Shown one piece after another: positions 10,501-14,400 of a stretch of DNA of 20,159 nucleotides. A program made the position numbers and the translations under genes. Numbering within the stretch: position 1 is the stretch's first letter; each line of letters opens with the position of its first letter. Below the pieces are notes generated by a model. It was not told where the DNA came from. It was given only the letters and a program-made list of their open reading frames with translations, and did not search any database. The DNA is from a virus: positions 14,080-34,238 of IMG/VR virus record IMGVR_UViG_3300030109_005192, one strand, 5' to 3'.

Positions 10501-11069
10501 ATTGTTCCGACTTGATTTACAAGTACATCACCACCACCCCAAACTATATCTCCATTAGCATCAAAACCAGTTACACTCATACCTATTAAGATATTAGGAT
10601 ATAAACTAACATCATCTATATATAAAGTATCTGAAAGAGTAGATGAATCAGTGTTTTCGTAACCAGTACAAAAAGTATGTTTATCAACAAAAACAGGTTC
10701 ACATCCACTACCAATATCATTATTGGTTCTCATTATCATATCTTTAAGTGATAATGTTTCACCTAAATCTAAAATTATATTACTTATACTTATTTCAGGA
10801 CCAGCAACAAACCAGTAAAGAGAATCATTTTTTTCATCCGAAATAGAACCTACAGTAGTTGAACCTTCAACTATAGGATTATCAGTTAAAGGTACGTAAG
10901 TACAACCTGGAACATTTCCTAATATATTTTGAACTGTACCAACATCAGATTCTTCTGAAGTTGACACTTGTATATTCATCGCATCTCTATATTCTCCGTT
11001 AGGAATAAGTCTCTCATCGAGATCTTTATTCATTTTACCACCGGTAAAATTACGCTTCATATCTGGCAT
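1566..11069 (-). CDS. Giant tail hub/adhesin: P22 gp10-like (crAss 'muzzle'-like) N-terminal part fused to Cys-rich GCTD and Fn3 modules
   Basis: A single uninterrupted 3167-residue frame. The N-terminus (MKRNFTGGKMNKDLDERLIP, then NGEYRDAMNIQVS...NILGN) matches what I know of phage tail-stabilising/hub proteins of the P22 gp10 kind. Other conserved-looking blocks are ITGVNIIDDMLFWTDNFSEP (about residues 530-580), FPRFSYRYKYEDGEYSTFAP (about 785-845) and YQLGVVFTDKYGRETPVIS (about 975-1000). A long block near 1985-2085 contains LGQTIPFVGEYGISNNPESF and LTPISDHGMKSWF. From about residue 2335 onward it changes character: GCTD-type Cys-rich modules, an Fn3 domain (about 2536-2646), more GCTD modules, and a second Fn3-like domain (about 2990-3166). 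No signal peptide is present, as expected for a virion protein. The hub end would dock on the neck proteins encoded just upstream, and the C-terminal modules would face the host. The start could be Met1 (11069) or Met4 (11060). The hub role is inferred; the modular architecture is seen. Confidence 0.75.
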   Translation of the reverse strand: MPDMKRNFTGGKMNKDLDERLIPNGEYRDAMNIQVSTSEESDVGTVQNILGNVPGCTYVPLTDNPIVEGSTTVGSISDEKNDSLYWFVAGPEISISNIILDLGETLSLKDMIMRTNNDIGSGCEPVFVDKHTFCTGYENTDSSTLSDTLYIDDVSLYPNILIGMSVTGFDANGDIVWGGGDVLVNQVGTISTIPIDYQVATTTTTSQISDPSGMAFLRTFDNNGTNDPFVDWHVDNWFSGGYDGNQQNLPPVTSVVSNPIFIQIILPTLPPAWQVGAVVEDLGQTNGFLIKQTWGSGGGEATITNIVYDFVCSNGNHIDPNNYGASCLQAYIVTLKKKISSKFNFAWINNSANQNTSMQAWGGVNENGETGQYIPLSNLQATVDIDTVNLTNTMLIDSYSDQWLNEIYNALWIDTVTPTGNVLSINETFGSSGVWPPNSCIDPDSVIDAVNFDPDNGVYDNSINIVACDLSNGTVDASTLHTAVSQNNTFQPVQFDISYPSSLDAVFLNQAVEISNTTAVCFQAEKVLNFNSSRLITGVNIIDDMLFWTDNFSEPKKINIPRSVQGTDPSGNIHTNIINASTGVNVPAKEEHVTVIRKGPKSTLSVDLKTSRDPEKNYSGIMRISTITNFTDSTLWDQRTDAAFPSLTGDPTLPFDFSSFTTEEGNNIFRTQVVSDLDGNTTFDLDGLKIGSKVVLREFDSTGVPPSIPINDYTIKGTIVPWEYTNPSTLVTTDANSFTSDTANVWGAKLAIKITSMPAPPPIVPAGVNTLDYAIDLYDEDEKLFEFKFPRFSYRYKYEDGEYSTFAPWTNVAFLPSSFDYHPKKGYNLAMVNSINHLYLRDFVTADMPSDVVEIDLLYKEDLSPNVYVIETLKPNSEATIPDADGNMFNNWSLNEFLIDKENIKSILPSNQLLRPWDNVPVKALAQEVSGSRIIYGNYQQNYDLTVNDNEFNPKFIHSLRRNKQSSSILSIKSLREYQLGVVFTDKYGRETPVISNNTGTFKVDKSNAGLNNNLEISIKNNDIPDDMEYFKFYIKETSGEYYNMAMDRYWDADDGNLWISFASSDRNKIDIDSFLILKKGLGAANLVDQKAKFKVIAIENEAPDFIKTTKAIVSDIKHTSGTPDSNVFATGINRPSEGQKEFTLSYYDGANDAHVYSNSAIKNLHKELNQRGDREDFYFQIQNSDGTRVSTPRKIIRLDVSDDNWNNSDGNNAVTNEEVVWNVVLEKSFDSTINQFTNDITGINATKILNDNRAVFWRYRVEDSSIFDGRFFVKIFEESAFTEHVKESVVDGDTVYAVTHDQKIYSFNKANHNKAWGAGGASGTILGGSSSYSVTQNNYGNNPKFEHYIQATEWVGNNLGNGVSNSSITGDDWKSHSAFFRGINIHKGKESGTPDYGSHGINLRKAFESMDVHNSPSPPENWEFEDVWFIDGETSQGSFINHWSGNPTNSVYTAQGLSDFILELGFGGIQPEEDSDGGWAWNADGTISASNFGNGLNTDPDFLNLNLNNRYNTSNTALGLYQHLKPNTVFRWKEDPTKTIYKITGFGNQKLTRHESNPDYAQYYEAVGAPAGTKPLYNDINYHTSTYFRPDNYSRNYRLTYQNLTNPGVSMANTWNPYTQAEITNGKVLQVTADANGLVDGNKITVNTLLGTDQTSFGYGDEIITVGMVWEDDSGNLAVISNITDATLTFKNYDPTKPDTTFDGTGVASATINLYQYGMNGISRNSVKNIDKWNDAKGYDSTNIGVDAVGYTLEILEASETEPEFPRFPAVFETEPKESKDLDLYYEITDNNPISLNSNNISSILPLNSTINIRCVDSSVGNNGLLTDIYVAGNVSTNGDSIVVNALLPSGVVAGDLVFINKPSGDTISLEILGVTQTTTSPLRSILQLNPKLINQTLVSRWHNCYSFGNGVESNRIRDNFNLPFILNGVKASATLEQQYKQEIRKYGLIYSGLYNSTSGINNLNQFIQAEKITKDINPIYGSIQKLHSRDSDLVALCEDKILKILASKDAVFNADGEVGLTATENVLGQTIPFVGEYGISNNPESFASEAYRAYFSDKVRGAIIRLSKDGLTPISDHGMKSWFKDNLKLNNTLIGSYDDEKDEYNITLKDTNKTVTFKENVRGWVSFKSFIPEHANSCANSYYSFKDANLWKHHVKVLDSFNNEINRNTFYKPPSVMTPGFGFTKSSVNVILNEAPSSMKSFYTINYEGSQSKIDEFTTYQIPDFTSFIGFDADGQSQFTNFTSTMQDNEYYNLSESKGWYVEKIKTDQGEGSLNEFIEKEGKWFNYIKGVAGSTIGDGNVVVSGSPLLLDNEDISFQGLGVLIDAPAVMSTFGCTDPDAINYNAAAMIDNGSCIAAVPGCTDPTAPNYDASANTDDGSCIYMGCTDSTATNYDPTANTNNGSCTYPNVGCTDATAFNYDASFTSSCDGTNPTGAIVPCVVDENGNMQSGTNCCCTPVIDGCTDPLANNYVPNANTDDGTCTYIILGCTDVNSCTWDDQANTDDGSCTYCNDSNANNWDDTSNANDCDTYCLYCKEVTNLSTDVVTDQTITVTWDETFDGNAQVDYYRLQYRETGCGSFTSCGTIIDVLPNSTQGTIVQGISGLNAETSYDIRVKTRCVAGSSLLNPGYWTTSDWTSFIQVSTTMAPIAGCMDINACNYDVNATTDNSSCDFLTCDGCTDSTYLEFCDTCYDATNNVVVPEGTGGPWMLDNQNACETLIVNGCTDDTALNYNSLANVNDGSCTYPVYGCTNDETQRFDGGGIAALNYNSSATTPCNADGDGPGNNECCQYQMPQFVHFDHAIATGAYNTDAETPNERVRTLMMVDMTGVPEIELSNSFVNYSNSGSPGGPYFLNAANWIIDGTGAPYSAGDLVGFRASNQGTIAINPNNTYGTDVNATQTAQQSYTFSFIQPSGSAAINDGNNFVVDETYSISGLPVCTDSTACNYDTTGLYPDPYGLWSECVAFETGCTDSAFLTYDSTVTCSDDSGCNNCLPPDLSGFTISGNTPINFDMIFTNTNGDFARTFDATQTAPFYSGCHDAAGHESARIQYRIKYAGYSSFGPWLDLPEEFNRKDCDFTPAQVALCPTPPAKANYNTFSVGVIPAMSDWVGADQNSGTPVYDASQLNQIGTQWMFRAKAHCVAIDSSSLNPCSASAWSSEVTLTVT
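1569..2088 (-). other. C-terminal Fn3-like domain of the giant tail protein
   Basis: The last roughly 175 residues begin with LPPDLSGFTISGNTPINFDM and contain ARIQYRIKYAGYSSFGPWLD. They close with WMFRAKAHCVA...ACSASAWSSEVTLTVT-like text (actual residues NPCSASAWSSEVTLTVT). The strand pattern resembles the internal Fn3 domain but is longer and more diverged. It ends exactly at the stop codon and so would be the distal tip. Confidence 0.5.
2090..4064 (-). repeat. Array of about 13 Cys-rich GCTD modules within the giant tail protein
   Basis: Units follow the pattern GCTDxxAxNY plus a variable stretch ending in NTDDGSC. Starts are seen near 4064, 3986, 3914, 3836, 3683, 3605, about 3540 (degenerate, CNDSNANNWDD), 3116, 3035, 2900, 2822, 2255 and 2162. 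The first four starts are spaced 72-78 bases. The array is interrupted by an Fn3 domain (3132-3463) and by a Cys-poor segment (about 2260-2690). Similar GCTD...DDGSC motifs are known from extracellular proteins of Flavobacteriia. The Asp/Asn-rich spacing suggests cation binding with disulfides, but this is inference. Confidence 0.85.
3132..3463 (-). other. Fibronectin type III domain inside the giant tail protein
   Basis: The translation shows an Fn3-like order: a core Trp strand (TITVTWDE), YYRLQYRETGCGSFTSC, then ISGLNAETSYDIRVKTRC and a closing FIQVSTT strand. The Leu-x-x-x-T-x-Y-x-x-x-V 'tyrosine corner' pattern is clear. Several extra Cys residues are present. It sits between two groups of GCTD modules. 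Confidence 0.75.
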
Positions 11070-11072
11070 GTA

Positions 11073-12566
11073 CTAGTGTTTTATTTGTTTTGATTTACCT
11101 CTTAAAATTTGAGTTAATTCTTCTAATTTAATATTTGATAATCTTAATTTTGCTTGCCTTATAGCGGCAAATCTTTCTTTTTTTAGTCTACGAACTTGAT
11201 ATTCTGGAACATTAATTCTAGTTGATAATACAGCATGCATAATCCATTTATACATTGCTTCTTCTGCAAATTTATGCACTTGCATCTCTTCATCTGTACC
11301 AAGACTATCACTTATATAATCTAATACAACTGTTTTTCCAGAAACATTAGAACTAAAATGTATTTTTCCTAATCTTTGATCTATATAAAATGATCCATTT
11401 ACTTGAGCGTGTTTTGGATCTAATCCATATCTTTTACCTTCATTTGGCCAAAATATATCATTTTGATAATCTTGATAATCATTAAGATTATTTTCTGAAG
11501 GATTATGAGATTTGTAATTTTTCCAAGTAGATGATTCAAATTCATTACCTGCGGGACTTACTAAACTGGTATTTACATTGTCTGCTATTACAGATATATT
11601 ATCCATAACACAAGAATCTGTAAAACTAGCAATAGCAGTTGTTGTATTACTAAAATCATGAAAAGCCATAACAATTACGTATATTTCGTTTTCTGAAGTA
11701 ACATCAATACTTCCTATTTCTTTAGTAGTAGAAGTTGTGCCATCAGCACTTACAGTCCACTCTAAAAATGCTAAATCTCCATTAGTATCTGAAATATCAA
11801 AAAGATTACTAGCGATATGCACCACACTACTACTATTAGCGTTAGAATCACTTGGATCGTTTTTTAATATAGTATTTACATCAGCAGATGTTGCTAAACC
11901 TATTCTTAATGTACCTGGGGCATTGTTAGACCCTGCGTCTTGAATATCAACAGCTAAACCATCAGCAGATAACGATATAATGGTTTTATCACTAACGTCT
12001 ATCTCTTGATGCATTACAGCATTCCATCCAAAAGGGTCAGCACCTTGAGATTTAAATTCAAAACCAGAGTTTTTTATTTTCCATTTACCACCATTTCCTT
12101 GAGACCACTTAGTCCAAGTATCATTTATATTTGTATCACTAAAATCTCCATTTATAATTTCTTCGTTTTCAGACACAAATGTATATGCACCGTCTTCATC
12201 TTGAGCTATTTGAAAAGGATTTTGAGTATCACGAGTTGGATATAAAGGGTGTTTTATTCCAGCACTGTCTGTCCACATTACTCTAGTATAATTAACATAA
12301 TCATGAGGAAGGGGCATTACTAAAGTTGCAGGAATATCAATTTGTTGAGCTTTAATAGACTTAAATGTATCAAAAGATAATTCTTGTAAAGCGCGCATAG
12401 CGTGAAACTGAACATCACCTCTTTGTACTTTAGAAATTATTTTATCTTCACCTACGTAAGCAATCATAAACTGATTAATAATATCTTGCAAAGAAGTAAA
12501 TTGATAATTACCAAAATCACTTCCTTGATAATATTGTTGATGTGTAGTGTTGTCTAATAATCCCAT
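11073..12566 (-). CDS. Phage neck/head-tail adaptor protein with an inserted carbohydrate-binding-like domain
   Basis: A 497-residue protein. Residues about 23-135 (FTSLQDIINQFMIAYVGED, VQFHAMRALQELSFDTFKSI, LPHDYVNYTRV) and about 345-497 (RYGLDPKHAQVNGSFYID, VVLDYISDSLGTDEEMQVHK, LRLSNIKLEELTQILRGKSK) read as one helical-plus-beta adaptor fold. I recall this pair of blocks from marine and Bacteroidetes phage neck proteins. Between them, residues about 137-328 form an Asn/Ser/Thr-rich beta segment that looks inserted. Only 3 bases separate this gene from both neighbours, the 236-residue neck protein upstream and the tail hub downstream. That placement fits a connector joining portal and tail. 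The stop is TAG and no Shine-Dalgarno sequence is seen. The adaptor assignment is inference from position and remembered family features. Confidence 0.7.
   Translation of the reverse strand: MGLLDNTTHQQYYQGSDFGNYQFTSLQDIINQFMIAYVGEDKIISKVQRGDVQFHAMRALQELSFDTFKSIKAQQIDIPATLVMPLPHDYVNYTRVMWTDSAGIKHPLYPTRDTQNPFQIAQDEDGAYTFVSENEEIINGDFSDTNINDTWTKWSQGNGGKWKIKNSGFEFKSQGADPFGWNAVMHQEIDVSDKTIISLSADGLAVDIQDAGSNNAPGTLRIGLATSADVNTILKNDPSDSNANSSSVVHIASNLFDISDTNGDLAFLEWTVSADGTTSTTKEIGSIDVTSENEIYVIVMAFHDFSNTTTAIASFTDSCVMDNISVIADNVNTSLVSPAGNEFESSTWKNYKSHNPSENNLNDYQDYQNDIFWPNEGKRYGLDPKHAQVNGSFYIDQRLGKIHFSSNVSGKTVVLDYISDSLGTDEEMQVHKFAEEAMYKWIMHAVLSTRINVPEYQVRRLKKERFAAIRQAKLRLSNIKLEELTQILRGKSKQIKH
11583..12158 (-). 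other. Putative jelly-roll/CBM-like insert in the neck protein
   Basis: Residues 137-328 begin with INGDFSDTNINDTWTKWSQG and contain HQEIDVSDKTIISLSADGLA. They end with SFTDSCVMDNISVI. The 'NGDF...W..W' opening and 'DNISV' closing strand are typical of CBM4/9-type and related galactose-binding-like jelly rolls. This is a pattern match by eye, not a profile hit. Confidence 0.5.
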
Positions 12567-12569
12567 TTA

Positions 12570-13280
12570 TTATTGTTTTTCTTGTTGTACTTGTGATTGC
12601 TCTAGTAATTGTGCAGATCCTAATATATCTTCTCTTTTCATCGATATACCAGCAAATTTTAATATTTTATAAACTAACTCAACTTCTTCAGCTTTGTGTA
12701 ATTGAAAATCAGTGGTTGCTGATGGATTTGGATTGTGCATAGCTTTTTTATTTACAACAACATATCCCCAATTAGGTTTTGATGGGTTTTTAAAGTATAA
12801 AATATTAGTTGGTGTTACAAAGTTTGTAGTATTAATAGCTGCTTTAATTTTATTTTTTTTAATATTCGCTATAGGCATAGTTGAAGTAGGTCCTGTTAAA
12901 GGTCCACCACTTATACGATCATTAAAATCGTTAGTGTTTAATAGTTCACATAAAATATTATTATATTCTACACGATATACTCTATATATATAACTTGGAA
13001 GAGTTTTAGTTGTACCACCAGCGTAAGTAGAAATAGTAGCAGAACTATCGCCATCTTCAAATACTGACATTTTTTCTTGTAATAACTGATCAATATCAGA
13101 ATGTACATATGAATTACCATGAACTCTAGCAAATTGATTTAAATCATAAAAATATTGTTCAAATATTTCTCTTTGTGCTTGGTCAGCAAACATATTAAAT
13201 TCTTGAGGAGTTATATAACCTCTTTGCTCTTTATTAGCAAACATTAAAACTTTTTGATATACTTCGTTTATACTAACCAT
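12570..13280 (-). CDS. Phage neck/head-tail connector protein (236 aa)
   Basis: The N-terminus (INEVYQKVLMFANKEQRGYI, then TPQEFNMFADQAQREIFEQY) is strongly helical and matches a motif I recall from structural 'ring/neck' proteins of Bacteroidetes and crAss-like phages. A central beta-rich part follows (LPSYIYRVYRVEYNNILCEL, ILYFKNPSKPNWGYVVV). A C-terminal helix (EEVELVYKILKFAGISMKRE) ends in a Gln-rich tail (LEQSQVQQEKQ). There are no membrane segments. It lies 8 bases after the 54-residue gene and is followed by a TAA-TAA double stop directly abutting the next ATG, so translation of the two neck proteins is probably coupled. The leader has a run of eight A residues and no Shine-Dalgarno sequence. 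The role in joining portal to tail is inferred. Confidence 0.65.
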   Translation of the reverse strand: MVSINEVYQKVLMFANKEQRGYITPQEFNMFADQAQREIFEQYFYDLNQFARVHGNSYVHSDIDQLLQEKMSVFEDGDSSATISTYAGGTTKTLPSYIYRVYRVEYNNILCELLNTNDFNDRISGGPLTGPTSTMPIANIKKNKIKAAINTTNFVTPTNILYFKNPSKPNWGYVVVNKKAMHNPNPSATTDFQLHKAEEVELVYKILKFAGISMKREDILGSAQLLEQSQVQQEKQ

Positions 13281-13288
13281 AATTTTTT

Positions 13289-13453
13289 TTAATTATTATA
13301 CGGGAATAATCTATTTAAAGTTTCTTTTCTTTTACCGCACCCACAGTCTTTACCAGTTGCTTTAGCAACGGTATCAACAACTTTTTTTATTCCCGTTGCT
13401 TTTGTTATTTTTTCTATTGAGTCACCTAATCCTTTTGATTTATTCTTTTCCAT
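13289..13453 (-). CDS. Small conserved phage peptide with CGC motif (54 aa), unknown function
   Basis: The ATG at 13453 gives a 54-residue basic peptide. An upstream in-frame TTG at 13477 would add eight residues, but it lies inside a stem-loop arm, so the ATG is preferred. The sequence shows an amphipathic helix (LGDSIEKITKATGIKKVVDT) and then a compact C-terminal motif with DCGCGKRK and LNRLFPY. The Cys-x-Cys followed by basic residues could bind metal or nucleic acid, but no family function is known to me. I recall similar short CGC...LFPY peptides in marine phage head-neck modules. It sits between the 273-residue gene and the 236-residue neck gene, with an RNA hairpin in its leader. Confidence 0.7.
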   Translation of the reverse strand: MEKNKSKGLGDSIEKITKATGIKKVVDTVAKATGKDCGCGKRKETLNRLFPYNN

Positions 13454-13465
13454 ATAATTAAATTT

Positions 13466-13504
13466 TGTAGTTTGCAATCGCCCCGTAGAGCGACTGCATC
13501 TACA
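13466..13504 (-). promoter_or_regulatory. Intergenic stem-loop upstream of the 54-aa gene
   Basis: On the minus-strand RNA, TGCAGTCGC pairs with GCGATTGCA (nine pairs, one G-U) around the loop TCTACGGG. TGTAG and CTACA add five outer pairs across a small internal loop. No U-run follows, so it is not a classic terminator. The structure fills most of the 57-base gap between genes. A leader element or RNA-processing site is possible. Confidence 0.6.
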
Positions 13505-13510
13505 GTTAGA

Positions 13511-14332
13511 TTAATTTAATCTTTTTTCAATATTTGAATATATTTCCATACCTTCATCAGTTTTAAACCAATGTGCCAAAGCAGTATATGGATGCTCATC
13601 AAATGGTACTGTCATTATAGGTCTATTGTTAGAACCCCATAAAAAGTTTCTTTGATCTTGAGATAATTTAATAATACCAAGCTCAACAGCTTTAATACCA
13701 AAGTTTCTAAGTTGAACATTATCGTCAGCGGCTAATTCTAAGAATAAAGCTGGGTTATTACGAGCAAATACTAGTAAATCTCTTTTAAGCTCCTTAGAAC
13801 TCATTTTAGATACTTCAGAACCTTTTTCTACACGCATAATAGCTTCTGCTAAGTCAATATCTAATTCTCTAGCCATTAATATTGCATCTGCTTCTAGTTC
13901 TAAAATTTCTATATCTTCAGCTGCGTCAACTTCAGGTTTGTACTCTTGGTATAACTTATCTTTATGAGGATGGTATATTGATAATAATTTTTGTAAAACA
14001 GTTTTTTCTTTTGGAACAAACAAACTACCGTCTCTAAAAATTATATGAGCTAATCTTTGGTCACCTTTCATTTCATCAACAAAAGGTGTTATTTGATTTT
14101 CACAATGTTTTAGCTCTCTTTCATATCCTTTTTCTTTGTCAAACCAATAAATATTAGAACTTCTTAACATATAAGATATAGGTTTTTTGTGTCCCTTTAA
14201 ATTATATAAACGATCTTTTACTTCCCATTTAGGTTTTTTAGGTTCAACTTTTTTAGGTTTTGGTGTTTCAACAACTGGTGTTTCAACAACAGGTACCTCT
14301 ACCTTCTTTTCTGTTTTTTGTTTTTTTGCCAT
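13511..14332 (-). CDS. Conserved phage protein of unknown function between capsid and neck genes (273 aa)
   Basis: Residues 1-36 are Lys/Pro/Val-rich low complexity with a duplicated VVETP. The rest is a compact, mostly helical domain. It includes WEVKDRLYNLKGHKKPISYM, FVPKEKTVLQKLLSIYHPHK, MSSKELKRDLLVFARNNPAL, DDNVQLRNFGIKAVELGIIK and FDEHPYTALAHWFKTDEGME. I recall this core from uncultured marine phages without an assigned role. It starts after the capsid terminator with the same leader sequence as the scaffold gene. Position suggests a head-completion, head-binding or neck protein. The basic tail could contact DNA. It has no catalytic motif I can recognise, no signal peptide and no membrane helix. 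Confidence 0.75.
   Translation of the reverse strand: MAKKQKTEKKVEVPVVETPVVETPKPKKVEPKKPKWEVKDRLYNLKGHKKPISYMLRSSNIYWFDKEKGYERELKHCENQITPFVDEMKGDQRLAHIIFRDGSLFVPKEKTVLQKLLSIYHPHKDKLYQEYKPEVDAAEDIEILELEADAILMARELDIDLAEAIMRVEKGSEVSKMSSKELKRDLLVFARNNPALFLELAADDNVQLRNFGIKAVELGIIKLSQDQRNFLWGSNNRPIMTVPFDEHPYTALAHWFKTDEGMEIYSNIEKRLN
14261..14290 (-). repeat. Perfect tandem 15-base repeat (two copies)
   Basis: On the plus strand tggtgtttcaacaac occurs at 14261-14275 and again directly at 14276-14290. It encodes the doubled VVETP in the basic N-terminal tail of the 273-residue protein. The in-frame unit suggests a recent slippage duplication in a disordered segment. Confidence 0.9.
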
Positions 14333-14361
14333 AATATAATATATAATAAAATTAATAAAAT

Positions 14362-14391
14362 AAAAGGCCGAGGCCGAAGCCTCGGTCTTTT
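14362..14391 (-). terminator. Intrinsic terminator with UUCG tetraloop downstream of the major capsid gene
   Basis: The minus-strand RNA reads AAAAGACCGAGGC, loop UUCG, then GCCUCGGCCUUUU. It is a 13-position stem with one A-C mismatch and a C(UUCG)G loop, continuing into UUUUAUUUUAUU. It begins 9 bases after the capsid stop codon. On the plus strand the mismatch becomes a G-U pair, but no plus-strand gene approaches it. It probably limits read-through from the head genes into the neck and tail genes. Confidence 0.85.
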
Positions 14392-14400
14392 AAAAATAGT

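Noticed and set aside
13454-13477. Upstream TTG start giving a 62-residue version of the small CGC peptide
   Set aside because: TTG is a weaker start, it overlaps the stem-loop arm, and the ATG at 13453 begins the part that looks conserved.
14362-14391. Bidirectional terminator or attachment site
   Set aside because: No plus-strand gene approaches it, and no integrase or duplicate of the sequence is in the window; a one-way terminator explains it.
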